NCBI RefSeq assembly: GCF_004114995.1 | Contig: NZ_SDJP01000008.1 | Location: 1-64,000 of the forward strand | Length of the DNA: 64,000 nucleotides | Origin: Halorubrum amylolyticum | GTDB lineage: Archaea > Halobacteriota > Halobacteria > Halobacteriales > Haloferacaceae | Reading direction: 5' to 3' | Part shown: in pieces, positions 52,343 through 60,450 of the stretch | How the letters are laid out: each line of letters begins with the position of its first letter | Position numbering within the stretch: the first letter of the stretch is position 1 | Position numbers and translations under genes: made by a program | The notes under the pieces: generated by a model | What the model saw: the letters and a program-made list of their open reading frames with translations, nothing else | Database searches by the model: none | Told to the model about the DNA's origin: nothing

Positions 52343-53860
52343 GTGCTACGTAAGGACCTCCTGCGCGTCTCGCGGGCCGGCGGCGGCTACCGCCCGCGCT
52401 TCGCGACCCGCGAGCACCGCCCCCTCGCGGCGCGGGTGCTCGGGACCTTCGAGTCCCACGTCGGGGAGCGCCGCGGCGACCTCGACGACGCGTTGGCGGC
52501 GCTGGAGGCCGACGCCGCCGACTCCGGCGGTGACTTCAAACTCGTCCGCGGGCTCGCGGCGCTCGTCGAGCGCGAGTGCGTCTTCGAGACGCGGGCGCCG
52601 GTCCCGCCGCGTCGCGTCCGGCGGGCCGCCTTCGAAGCGGCGGAGGCGGTGGGCGTCGCGAGCGAGGCCGAGCGCGAGACCGCGATCGACCGCGCCGCCG
52701 ACGCGCTCGGCATCGGGTCCGAAGGCGTGGAGGCGTCGCTGTACGCCGACCGCGACGTCAACGAGGTCCTCGTCGACGCCGACGTGCGGTGGGACCCGGA
52801 CTCGCTCCTCGAACAGTACGACCTCTCGCTGGCCCAGACCGCCCTCTTCGACGCCACCGAGGTCCGGGTGCGATCGAACGACCCGAAGCGGCTCGTCTCC
52901 GCGGTCAAGCGGCTGCGGCTGATGTACGAGCTCGAAAAGACCCCCGAGGGCCGGGAGCTGGTCGTCACCGGGCCGGACGCGCTGTTCTCGCGCACACGGC
53001 GCTACGGGACCGCGTTCGCGCGGCTGCTCCGGACCGTCGCGGAGTCGGCCGAGTGGGAGCTTTCGGCGACCATCGACGACCGCGGGCGTGAGCGCACCAT
53101 GCGCCTCTCCGACGGCGACGTGACGGTTCCGGGCGTCGAGCCGGTCGCCGAGCCCGACTTCGACAGCGGGGTCGAGGCCGACTTCGCCGGGCGGTTCCGC
53201 GGGCTCGACCTCGACTGGACCCTCGTCCGCGAGCCGGAGCCGCTCGAAACCGGAAACCGGGTGATGATCCCCGACTTCGCGTTCGACTACGACCACGCCG
53301 ACTTCCGGCTGTTCTTCGAGGTCATGGGCTTTTGGACCCCCGAGTACGTCGCGAAGAAGCTCTCACAGCTCGCGGACGTGGAGGACGTGGATCTGCTGGT
53401 CGCCGTCGACGAGAGCCTCGGCGTCGGCGAGGCGATCGCCGCCCGCGACCACCGCGTCGTCACGTACTCCGGGACCGTCCGCGTGAAGGGGGTCGTCGAC
53501 GTGCTCCGCGAGTACGAGGCGGAGTTCGTCGCCGACGCGGCCGCAGACCTCCCCAACGCTCTCTCGCCGGACGCGGACGCGATCGGGCTCGACGACCTCG
53601 CAGACGCGCACGGCGTGAGCGTCGAGGCGATCGAGGACAAGTCGTTTCCCGACCACGAGCGGGTCGGTCGGACCCTCGTGCGGCCCGCGGTCCTGGAGTC
53701 GGTCGGCGAGGAGCTGGAAGCCGGGATGTCGCTCTCGGCGGCCGAGTCGATCCTCGACGAACACGGCGTCGACGACGCCAGCGCCGCGCTCTCGCGGCTC
53801 GGATTCCGGATGGAGTGGGAGGGGCTCGGCGGCGGGACGCTGCGGGAGAAGGGGGAGTAG
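52343..53860 (+). CDS. Bax1-type nuclease (DUF790), partner of archaeal XPB
   Basis: A 505-residue protein from a GTG. It starts LRKDLLRVSRAGGGYRPRFA as in the DUF790/Bax1 family. The middle has SLAQTALFDATEVRVRSNDP, and the C-terminal nuclease-like part has MIPDFAFDYDHADFRLFFEV followed by MGFWTPEYVAKKLSQL, a PD-(D/E)xK-like core with Asp and Glu residues in order. Bax1 works with the XPB helicase in DNA repair and is often next to it. Here no XPB gene is adjacent, so it may be elsewhere. Copy C of the repeat element follows. Confidence 0.85.
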   Translation: MLRKDLLRVSRAGGGYRPRFATREHRPLAARVLGTFESHVGERRGDLDDALAALEADAADSGGDFKLVRGLAALVERECVFETRAPVPPRRVRRAAFEAAEAVGVASEAERETAIDRAADALGIGSEGVEASLYADRDVNEVLVDADVRWDPDSLLEQYDLSLAQTALFDATEVRVRSNDPKRLVSAVKRLRLMYELEKTPEGRELVVTGPDALFSRTRRYGTAFARLLRTVAESAEWELSATIDDRGRERTMRLSDGDVTVPGVEPVAEPDFDSGVEADFAGRFRGLDLDWTLVREPEPLETGNRVMIPDFAFDYDHADFRLFFEVMGFWTPEYVAKKLSQLADVEDVDLLVAVDESLGVGEAIAARDHRVVTYSGTVRVKGVVDVLREYEAEFVADAAADLPNALSPDADAIGLDDLADAHGVSVEAIEDKSFPDHERVGRTLVRPAVLESVGEELEAGMSLSAAESILDEHGVDDASAALSRLGFRMEWEGLGGGTLREKGE

Positions 53861-53960
53861 GCGCGAGAGACCAAGACAGGTAGCGCAGACCGCTGGCAGC
53901 GACGCGGTATTTAAGCCACGGGCGAGATGCCGACGATCGCTTATAAATGACCGAGGTGGT

Positions 53961-54253
53961 GGCGCGTGCCGCCGAGCGCCCGGAGGGCGCGATGGTGCAC
54001 GCGCGAGGGAGTCGCTGGCGCCGCGGCGCCAGCGACAGGGCGAGAGCGAAGCTCTCGCTTGCAACCGGACGCAGTCCGGTGACGAGGCTGGGGAGGGGTG
54101 AGGCCGTGCGGTTGCGGGCGGGTGGGACTCAAAGGGGCAGCCGTGAGGACGGCGCAGGCGACGGAAGCACCGCAACGAGGGAGCGATAGCGACTGAGTGA
54201 GGAGCGCAGCGAGCGTGCGCCGTCCTCACGGCTGGGGCTTTGGAGGCCTTCAC
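53961..54253 (+). ncRNA. Repeated structured element, copy C (with extra hairpins)
   Basis: Same blocks as copies A and B. The first stem GCGCGTGC/GCACGCGC encloses GCGCCC-GGA-GGGCGC. The second hairpin is the near-perfect palindrome TCGCTGGCGCC-GC-GGCGCCAGCGA. Two further hairpins then occur only here: GCGAGAGC with GCTCTCGC, and ACCGGAC with GTCCGGT. The blocks GAGGCTGGGGAGG and GGTGGGACTCAAAG follow. The long stem CAGCCGTGAGGACGGCGCA is at 54138-54156, with its exact complement at 54216-54234. Position 12 of the stem changed on both arms compared with B (G-C to A-T). It ends in GGGGCTTTGGAGG. Confidence 0.65.
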
Positions 54254-54485
54254 CGCGTTGTCGACGACGTATAAACAGCCGCCGGCGACACCACTCGTTC
54301 ACTTATAAATAACCGATCCGCCACAGTGATTCACGTACTCCCGCTATCACTCACTACCGTTCCTGTACTGAGCGATTCGGGACAAAAAATGTCAACTTCT
54401 GAGAATTTCAACAAGCCGAAAATCTTCACAGCCGATTCGCTATCGACTATTTATAAACGAGCGAGCGATTCGCCGCCCCGATCCC
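54254..54485. other. AT-richer stretch with repeated TATA-like boxes
   Basis: After copy C the sequence holds three TATA-like motifs: TATAAAC near 54270, TTATAAATA near 54302 and TTTATAAAC near 54450. They may be promoters for short transcripts, or marks of older insertions. No protein-like frame is present. Similar TTTATAAAC and CATAAAC motifs follow copy A (38691 and 38749). Confidence 0.35.
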
Positions 54486-55031
54486 TCACTCCACGACCGG
54501 CAGGTTCGCCCGGCTTCCCTTCGGCACCACCGAGCGCAACTCGTCGTAGAGGTACAGCCCCACGCCGATCGGTGCCTGCTCGCCGGCGACCTCGTGAGTC
54601 GCGATCAGGTACCCCCAGTCGCCGTCCCACTCGGGGAGATCTTGGTCTTCGCCGGCGACGAACCGGGACGCCTGCTCGGGGGCGAGTTCGATCGCGTTCT
54701 TCGTCGCGAGGTGGCCGAACCGGGTGGCCGCCCGAGTCGTCGGCTTCCAGTGCTCCTGTCGCGTCCGGAGGAACGTCATCCCGATCGCCTCCACCGCGCT
54801 GGGGTCGGTCGCCTCGCCGTTGAAGATCCAGACCTTCCCCGCGCCCTTCTCCCAGAAGCTGTACCCCTCGAAGACGCTCGGGTCGATCCCGAACCGCTCC
54901 TCCCACCAGTCGAGTACCTCCCGCCGGCTCGCGCGACCCTCGACCTCGCGGTCGGCGGGGGTCGCGGGGAGCCGGTCGAACTGCTGGCCGTCGTTGGTGG
55001 GGCCGTCGTTGGTGGGGGCGTCGTCGGTCAC
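54486..55031 (-). CDS. Partner protein of the RNA m5C methyltransferase (RsmF C-terminal/PUA-like)
   Basis: A 181-residue protein from a GTG that overlaps the stop of the methyltransferase gene (GTGA). It has a Thr/Asp/Asn-rich repeat at the start (DDAPTNDGPTNDG), then REVLDWWEERFGIDPSVFEG and YSFWEKGAGKVWIFNGEATD, with a C-terminal part ending in GVGLYLYDELRSVVPKGSR. This resembles the ferredoxin-like plus PUA-like module that is fused to the catalytic domain in RsmF-type enzymes. Here it is a separate gene, which suggests a split RNA-binding subunit. The match is by pattern, so moderate confidence. Confidence 0.7.
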   Translation of the reverse strand: MTDDAPTNDGPTNDGQQFDRLPATPADREVEGRASRREVLDWWEERFGIDPSVFEGYSFWEKGAGKVWIFNGEATDPSAVEAIGMTFLRTRQEHWKPTTRAATRFGHLATKNAIELAPEQASRFVAGEDQDLPEWDGDWGYLIATHEVAGEQAPIGVGLYLYDELRSVVPKGSRANLPVVE

Positions 55032-55960
55032 GCTCCGACCCCCGTGGTCTCGGTCCCGCCCACGCGTAGCTTCGCGCAGAAGAACCCGCCCGTGTCGTTG
55101 TGGTGCGGATAGATGCGGTGCGCGCGCGTCACCGACTCGTCGAACGTCTCGCCGTCCCACTCCGTGACGCCGGGGACCGTGTCGAGCGGGAGGTCGAACG
55201 CGACGATCTCGCAGTCCTCCGCCTCCAAGACGTGGTCGAGCACCGCCTCGTTCTCCTCGGGCGCGAACGTGCAGGTGGAGTAGACGACGGTCCCGCCGGG
55301 ACGGGTCGCCTGCACCGCGCGCGCCAAGACCCCCTTCTGGATCCCGGCGACCGCGTGGACGTGATCGAGGGTCCACTGATCGAGCACGTCCGGGTTCTTG
55401 CGGCAGGTGCCCTCGCACGAGCAGGGCGCGTCGACGAGGGCGCGATCGAACTCGTCGAACGCGAGCGGCTTCGTCGAGAAGTTTCGCGCGTCCTGGTTCG
55501 TGACGATCGCGTTCGTGATCCCGAGGCGCTCGGCGTTGTGCCGGAGCGCGGAGAGCCGCCCGAGGTTGTTGTCGTTGGCGACGACCGTCCCCTCGTCGTC
55601 CATCGCGTCCGCGATCTGGGTGGTCTTGCTGCCGGGCGCCGCGCAGGCGTCCCAGACGCGCTCGCCCGGCTGCGGGTCGAGCGCGAGCCCGGGGAGCACC
55701 GATACCTCCTCCTGCCCGTGGGTCCAGCCGTGGACGTACGGCCAGTTTCTGCCGGGGTTGCCGTCCGGGAGCCGAAAAAGACCGTCGTGCCAGTCGACGG
55801 GCTCGTAGGCCACGCCCTCCTCGTCGAAGGCCTCTCGAACGCGGACCGGCGAGGCCGCCATCTCGTTCACGCGGACGACCGACGGGAGGGGGCGGTCGCA
55901 GGCCGCGCGGAACGCGTCGACGTCGTCGACGAGGGCCTCGTAGCGGTCGAGGGGATTCAT
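55028..55960 (-). CDS. RNA m5C methyltransferase, RsmB/NOP/NSUN family
   Basis: A 310-residue SAM-dependent enzyme. SAM site: WDACAAPGSKTTQIADAMDD. The two catalytic cysteines are in VDAPCSCEGTCRKN and VYSTCTFAPEENEAV. The N-terminal RNA-binding part is short (VVRVNEMAASPVRVREAFDE). NSUN enzymes modify rRNA or tRNA; which one here is not clear. The downstream gene overlaps and likely encodes the missing PUA-type domain. Confidence 0.92.
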   Translation of the reverse strand: MNPLDRYEALVDDVDAFRAACDRPLPSVVRVNEMAASPVRVREAFDEEGVAYEPVDWHDGLFRLPDGNPGRNWPYVHGWTHGQEEVSVLPGLALDPQPGERVWDACAAPGSKTTQIADAMDDEGTVVANDNNLGRLSALRHNAERLGITNAIVTNQDARNFSTKPLAFDEFDRALVDAPCSCEGTCRKNPDVLDQWTLDHVHAVAGIQKGVLARAVQATRPGGTVVYSTCTFAPEENEAVLDHVLEAEDCEIVAFDLPLDTVPGVTEWDGETFDESVTRAHRIYPHHNDTGGFFCAKLRVGGTETTGVGA

Positions 55961-56038
55961 GACCGTCCTTGCGCGCCGGGCGGTTAGTCGGTTTCGGGAC
56001 CGGGACGGGGGCGGGGGCGGGGCGATAGCGTTCCTGCT

Positions 56039-56473
56039 TCAGTTCGGGTCGTACGGGTCCACAGCCGTGTCGAGCCGATAGACATCCGAGACCGTATCGA
56101 AATCGTCGTCGAGGGCGTAGAGGTAGTCGAGCCCTTCCGTCTGCATGTACACGGCGAGACACGCGTCGACGAACGAGAGCGTCTCGTGCCGTCTGAAGAG
56201 TGCTTTCGCGGCAGCAATCGCGTCCGCCGTGAGAGATTCGACGTAGAACCGGGTGTTCTCCTCGATCCGATCGAGGAGATCGACGGCCGCGTCGTGGCCA
56301 GCGTGCGTCGTGAGGCCGTTGAGCGTTTCCGCGAGCACGTAGTCGAGGATCACCGCTTCCGGCAGGGATCCGTCGTCGACCCCGCGGAGAATTGGAAGTG
56401 CGATGTCGTGGGAGCTATCGCGTCGATAGGCCGCCGCGAAGAGAACCGTGGTGTCGATGAGCGCGCGGGGCAT
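56039..56473 (-). CDS. vapC: VapC-type PIN-domain toxin
   Basis: A 144-residue PIN protein. Acids of the metal site are seen in ALIDTTVLFAAAYRRDSSHD, in LDYVLAETLNGLTTHAG, in LSFVDACLAVYMQTEG and in YALDDDFDTV. It abuts the end of the AbrB-type antitoxin gene with no gap. It is the third toxin-antitoxin pair in the window and differs in sequence from the one at 48171. Confidence 0.85.
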   Translation of the reverse strand: MPRALIDTTVLFAAAYRRDSSHDIALPILRGVDDGSLPEAVILDYVLAETLNGLTTHAGHDAAVDLLDRIEENTRFYVESLTADAIAAAKALFRRHETLSFVDACLAVYMQTEGLDYLYALDDDFDTVSDVYRLDTAVDPYDPN

Positions 56474-56725
56474 TCACTCGGCGTCGACGCCCCACATGTC
56501 GTGGTCCGCCGTTACGTCCGTCGCCTCCGCCCCCTCGTATCCGTCGAAGTCGCTGAAGGTCCCCGATCGCCGTTGGACGACGTGGACGCGGACGGTTCCG
56601 TCGTCTTCGAGATGCCAGCGGAGTTGATCGCCGTCGTCGATGTCTAGTTCCCGGCGAATCCGGGCCGGGATGTTCGCTTGATTCCCCGACACCTTGCTTT
56701 CGGCGTCGACCCGATCGGTGCTCAT
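56474..56725 (-). CDS. vapB: VapB-type AbrB antitoxin
   Basis: An 83-residue protein starting MSTDRVDAESKVSGNQANIP; AbrB-like ARIRRELDIDDGDQLRWHLE follows, and then an acidic, aromatic tail (FSDFDGYEGAEATD) that could bind the toxin. The start at 56725 is used because upstream in-frame sequence overlaps the divergent PAC2 gene and is not protein-like. Directly before vapC. Confidence 0.84.
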   Translation of the reverse strand: MSTDRVDAESKVSGNQANIPARIRRELDIDDGDQLRWHLEDDGTVRVHVVQRRSGTFSDFDGYEGAEATDVTADHDMWGVDAE

Positions 56726-56848
56726 GCCAACCAGTACGAGATCGGCCGTGAAAAATGTAGTGTTCCGGCACACTTCTGGCCGCACAGACGCGACGGCGTC
56801 CGCGGGTTCCGCCCCACCTTTAGGTCGACGGCGGGAGTACGCGAGCCT

Positions 56849-57589
56849 ATGGCACGCATCTCCGTGCTCGACAACGAGGTGTCGCTGGACGAGCCGACGC
56901 TGGTCGAGGGGTTCCCTGGCGTCGGGCTCGTCGGCAAGATCGCGACGGATCACCTGATCGAGGCCCACGACATGGTCCACTACGCGAACGTCCAGTGCGA
57001 CGGGCTCCCGCGGGTGGCCGTCTATCACGAGTCGGACCCCTCGCTGACGACGCCGGTGCGGCTGTACGTCGACCAGGAACGCGACCTCGTCGCGCTCCGC
57101 AGCGACGTGCCGGTGAACCCCGGCGCCGCGACCGAGGTCGCCGGCTGTCTCGACAGCTGGTTCTCGGAAAACGGTGCGTTCCCCGTGTTCCTCTCCGGAC
57201 TCGGCCGCGAGAAGGACGAGGCGCCGCCCGACCTGTACGGCGTCGCGACCGGGAACGGCGGCGGGGCGCTCTCGCGCGCCGAGGTCGAGGAGCCGCCGGA
57301 GTCGGGGCTCGTCTCGGGGCCGACCGGGGCGATGCTGGCGGAGTCGCTGGAGCGCGACCGCGACGCGGTCGGGCTCGTCGTCGAGTCGGACCCGCAGTTC
57401 CCCGACCCGGAGGCGGCGCGGGTCCTCATCCTCGACGGTATCGACCCGATCGCCGGAACCGAGACGCCCACCGAGGGGCTCGTCGATCAGGCGACCGAGA
57501 TCCGGAACGCGAAGCAGGCGTTCGCGAAGCGGATGCAGGAGGCGACCGAGGAGAGCTCGCAGGCGGAGCCGCTGAAGATGTTCCAGTGA
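56849..57589 (+). CDS. PAC2-family proteasome assembly chaperone-like protein
   Basis: A 246-residue protein. EPTLVEGFPGVGLVGKIATD starts the PAC2 fold; VYHESDPSLTTPVRLYVDQE and SGLVSGPTGAMLAESLERDR are typical. The archaeal family is related to eukaryotic PAC2 and the PbaB chaperone. The C-terminal 30 residues are helical and end in PLKMFQ, near the hydrophobic motif type used to dock on the proteasome. Its role in proteasome assembly is inferred from the family. Confidence 0.85.
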   Translation: MARISVLDNEVSLDEPTLVEGFPGVGLVGKIATDHLIEAHDMVHYANVQCDGLPRVAVYHESDPSLTTPVRLYVDQERDLVALRSDVPVNPGAATEVAGCLDSWFSENGAFPVFLSGLGREKDEAPPDLYGVATGNGGGALSRAEVEEPPESGLVSGPTGAMLAESLERDRDAVGLVVESDPQFPDPEAARVLILDGIDPIAGTETPTEGLVDQATEIRNAKQAFAKRMQEATEESSQAEPLKMFQ

Positions 57590-57628
57590 GGGGCGGCGGT
57601 GCTCGGCGCCGCGGCCGAAATCGACCCG

Positions 57629-58972
57629 TCAGTCCCCGCCTTCAAGCTCGTCGAGGATCGGCCGGTACTTGAGCTGGACCTCGTCCCACTCGCGGTCGGG
57701 GTCGGAGTCGGCGACCAGACCGACGCCGGCGAAGAGGGTGGCGCGGCGGGGCGTCGTCACCGCGGACCGGATCGCGACCGCGAACGCGCCGTTGCCGGCG
57801 GCGTCGATCCACCCGACCGGCGCGGCGTACCAGCCGCGGTCGAACGGCTCCGTGTCGTGGATCGTTTCGAGCGCGCGGTCCGGGGGAAGCCCCCCGACCG
57901 CGGGAGTGGGGTGGAGCGCCTCGACGAGGTCGAGGACGTGGCGGTCCGCGTTCAGCTCGGCCGTGATCGGAGTGTGGAGGTGTTGGACCGTGGCGAGCCG
58001 CCGGACGCGACGCGCGCTCGCGGAGATGGAGGCCGCGAACGGCTCCAGCTGCTCGCGGACGGTGTCGGCGACGAGCTCGTGTTCGTGGACGTTCTTGGCG
58101 TCGTCGAGCAGCTCCCGCGCGAGCCACTCGTCTTCGGCCGGCGTCTCCCCGCGGCCGGTCGTCCCCGCGAGCGCGTCGGTCTCGACGGTGCGGCCGCGCA
58201 ACGCGACCAGCCGCTCCGGCGTCGCGCCGAAGAAGGCGCTCCCGCCGGCGTCGGGCTCGAAGTAGTAGCGGTGGCAGTCCGGGTACTTCTCCGCGAGCCG
58301 GTCCAGCGTCGCCGCCCGCGGGAACTCCGCGGCGAGATCCGCCTCCAGCGCCTGCGCGAGCACCACCTTCCGGAGGTCGCCGCCGCGGATCCGACCGACG
58401 GCGGCCTCCACGCTCTCGCGCCACGCCTCCCGGCTCGTCGTCCGGCGGGTCCCCGCGATCCCGGGCCGCGGCGGGCGATCCGCTGCCGATGCCTCCGCGA
58501 GCCCCGCGATCCGGTCGCGTTCCTCGGCGAGCCGTTCCTCGACCGCGCTCGGATCGACGTCGTCGCCGACCGCGTTCACCGTGAGCCACGCGCCGTTGTC
58601 AGCGAACGTGACCTGCACGCGCGGGAGGACGAACCGCGCCTCCGGGAACGGCCCCCACGGGTCGCCGTCGCAGCCCCCCTCGTGGAAGGCGAACCCGCCG
58701 AACAGCCGGGGGCGGGCGGCCTCGGTCCCGGCGTGGACGTCGCCGGAGTCGAACAGGTCGTCGGCACCTGCCCGGATCTCCGCGAACCGGTCCGGGCCAC
58801 TGGCGGTCAGCGTCGCGGCCGCGTCGCTGGCGAGCACGAGCGCGTCGTCGGGGGCGTTCCACGTCGTTCGCGGCGCCGGGAGGGAGTCGAACGCGGCCGC
58901 GAACGCGGGTGCGTCGATCCCGGTCGTGCGACTAACGAGGGTCGAGGCCGGGGACGAACGCGCCCGTTCCAT
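57629..58972 (-). CDS. menF: Isochorismate synthase MenF
   Basis: A 447-residue chorismate-using enzyme. Core motifs include GGFAFHEG, SVEAAVGRIRGGDLRKVVLA, PERLVALRGRTVETDALAGT, HEHELVADTVREQLEPFAAS and LHPTPAVGGLPPDRALETI, with PVGWIDAAGNGAFAVAIRSA near the end. It makes isochorismate for menaquinone. Other men genes are not in the window. Alternative: a salicylate- or siderophore-type isochorismate synthase; the motifs do not separate these firmly. Confidence 0.9.
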   Translation of the reverse strand: MERARSSPASTLVSRTTGIDAPAFAAAFDSLPAPRTTWNAPDDALVLASDAAATLTASGPDRFAEIRAGADDLFDSGDVHAGTEAARPRLFGGFAFHEGGCDGDPWGPFPEARFVLPRVQVTFADNGAWLTVNAVGDDVDPSAVEERLAEERDRIAGLAEASAADRPPRPGIAGTRRTTSREAWRESVEAAVGRIRGGDLRKVVLAQALEADLAAEFPRAATLDRLAEKYPDCHRYYFEPDAGGSAFFGATPERLVALRGRTVETDALAGTTGRGETPAEDEWLARELLDDAKNVHEHELVADTVREQLEPFAASISASARRVRRLATVQHLHTPITAELNADRHVLDLVEALHPTPAVGGLPPDRALETIHDTEPFDRGWYAAPVGWIDAAGNGAFAVAIRSAVTTPRRATLFAGVGLVADSDPDREWDEVQLKYRPILDELEGGD

Positions 58973-59047
58973 TGGTTTCGGGTCGGGACCGGGGACCCTT
59001 TATCCTGACTATCCCGGGGAATCCGCGAACGAGGATGTGGGCGCGGT

Positions 59048-59698
59048 TCAGCTGTAGCGTTCCTCGTTCCACGGGTTCGCGGTGTCGCTGTAGCCGCGCT
59101 TCTCCCAGTAGCCGAGCTCCTTCTCCGTGAGGAACTCGACACCGGAGACCCACTTGGCCCCCTTGTAGGCGTACTTGTGAGGCGTGACGACCCGGATCGG
59201 ACCGCCGTGGTCGGCGGGGAGATCGTCGCCGTCGAACCCGTAGGCGAACAGCACGCCCTTGCGGGTGCACTCCTCCAGCGAGAGGTTGGTCGTGTAGCCG
59301 TCGAGCGCGTGGAACAGGACGTGGTCGGCGTCGTCGCGGACGCCCGCGCGCTCGACGATTTCGCCGAACTCGACCCCGGTGAACGCGCAGTCGAACTTGC
59401 TCCAGCCGGTCACGCAATGGAAGTCCTGGCGCTGGGTCACCGACAGGAGGTCGCGAAACGCGGAGAGGGAGTACGTGAGCGGGTCTTCAACCGCGCCCCA
59501 GACCTCGAACTCGAACGTCTCCGGGTCCCACGAGGGCGTCCCGCTCTTCGAGAGCACCGGGAAGCGGTCGGTCTCGCGCTGTCCCGGCGGGAGTCGATCG
59601 TCTCCGTACTCGCGGTAGAGGTCCGTAAGGTCCTCGACCGCGTCGGGGTCCGCAGTGTCTGCGGGGCCTGCGGCGTCGGATGCGCCGGCTTCGGTCAT
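59048..59698 (-). CDS. Sulfite-oxidase-like molybdopterin oxidoreductase
   Basis: A 216-residue protein of the sulfite oxidase / MsrP fold. The Mo-ligand Cys is in RQDFHCVTGWSKFDCAFTGV; LPADHGGPIRVVTPHKYAYK and GAKWVSGVEFLTEKELGYWE complete the pterin site. It lacks a signal peptide, a haem domain and a dimerisation domain, so it is the small cytoplasmic type. Substrate unknown. It uses the pterin made with MoaC, encoded elsewhere in the window. Confidence 0.87.
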   Translation of the reverse strand: MTEAGASDAAGPADTADPDAVEDLTDLYREYGDDRLPPGQRETDRFPVLSKSGTPSWDPETFEFEVWGAVEDPLTYSLSAFRDLLSVTQRQDFHCVTGWSKFDCAFTGVEFGEIVERAGVRDDADHVLFHALDGYTTNLSLEECTRKGVLFAYGFDGDDLPADHGGPIRVVTPHKYAYKGAKWVSGVEFLTEKELGYWEKRGYSDTANPWNEERYS

Positions 59699-59894
59699 GG
59701 TCGCCCGTACGGCCCCGCGTCACCTATGGATGTCGTTCTCGCGGAAGCGGCGACGGGCGCGCCCGAAGCATCGGATAGATATGTTGGGGAATATTCACAA
59801 ACTCCGATATCAAAAATAGATATTCGGTGTTTTAGAACTCAAATTCCAAAACTGCCCGAAATCGGTTTCTAATATCCGTAGCATCGACGCCACA

Positions 59895-59902
59895 TTTATA
59901 TA
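59895..59902 (+). promoter_or_regulatory. TATA box of the CopG-like gene
   Basis: TTTATATA lies about 32 bases before the ATG at 59930, in an AT-rich gap of about 230 bases following the sulfite-oxidase-like gene. Apart from this the gap holds nothing I recognise. Confidence 0.5.
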
Positions 59903-59929
59903 CCCATTCCCATTACTCCCGTGCAGGAA

Positions 59930-60145
59930 ATGCCACAAGTAGAGATAACCGTGCCGGAGCATCTGGAGATGCAGATCGCTCAGATGGTCGAGCAGGGGGA
60001 GTTCCTCAACCGCGAGGAGGCGGTCGAAGAGCTCCTGTCGACGGGGATAAAGGCGTTCAAGACGAGCGGTCCGCGAGACGAGGAGGACTCCGGCGGGTTC
60101 GAAGACGAGGGCATGATGGGCCACGAAGACGAGTACGTCTTCTGA
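59930..60145 (+). CDS. Small ribbon-helix-helix-like protein
   Basis: A 71-residue protein from the ATG at 59930 (MPQVEITVPEHLEMQIAQMV). The beginning has the beta-strand plus two-helix pattern of CopG/ribbon-helix-helix DNA-binding proteins, with GEFLNREEAVEELLSTGIKA. An acidic, Met/Gly-rich tail ends in DEYVF. No toxin gene is next to it. It could be a small regulator. Confidence 0.8.
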   Translation: MPQVEITVPEHLEMQIAQMVEQGEFLNREEAVEELLSTGIKAFKTSGPRDEEDSGGFEDEGMMGHEDEYVF

Positions 60146-60450
60146 GGGAGCGCGCCGCTCCGCTTTGTCCCGGCCGGTTCTGGTCTTCCCGTCCGACGCC
60201 TGTTCCGATCGTCGTTTTCCGGCCTGCTTCGTCCCCGTACCGCCCACGCATCGTTCCGCTGTCGTCCCCGTACCGTCCACGCATCGTTCCGCTGTCATCC
60301 CCGCACCGTCCACGCATCGTTCCGCTGTCATCCCCGCGTCGTCACCGATTCGTTCCCGCTGTGTGTTGGTGGGCGTGAGTCGAAACGCTACAGAACCGTG
60401 CGTATACCCCTCAACAACGCTTAAAGGGTATACGACCCGTATCAAGGGAC
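60146..60450. other. Non-coding stretch holding a 33-base repeat array
   Basis: Between two small genes. It holds the repeat at 60233-60364 and, at its end, the promoter of the UPF0058 gene (AACGCTTAAAGGGTATACG near 60416). Open frames here give repetitive peptides only, so no gene is called. Confidence 0.6.
60233..60364. repeat. 33-base tandem repeat, three good copies and one worn copy
   Basis: Units start at 60233, 60266, 60299 and 60332 and share CCCCGTACCG at the start and CATCGTTCCGCTGT near the end. The first three differ at a few positions; the fourth is degraded. No spacers separate the units, so it is a minisatellite and not a CRISPR array. Confidence 0.9.

Noticed and set aside
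53363..54253. Minus-strand frames within the repeat elements giving similar Arg/Pro/Ser-rich peptides
   Set aside because: They resemble each other only because the underlying element is repeated. Stem sequences are kept at base level and not at codon level. The best reading is non-coding.
60233..60364. Possible CRISPR array
   Set aside because: Units are directly adjacent without unique spacers, differ from each other, and no cas gene is present. The repeats at 25478 and 44527 fail for the same reasons.
59810..60445. Minus-strand frame with a repeated TAERCVDG peptide
   Set aside because: It is the translation of the 33-base repeat and overlaps the small CopG-like gene. No domain.
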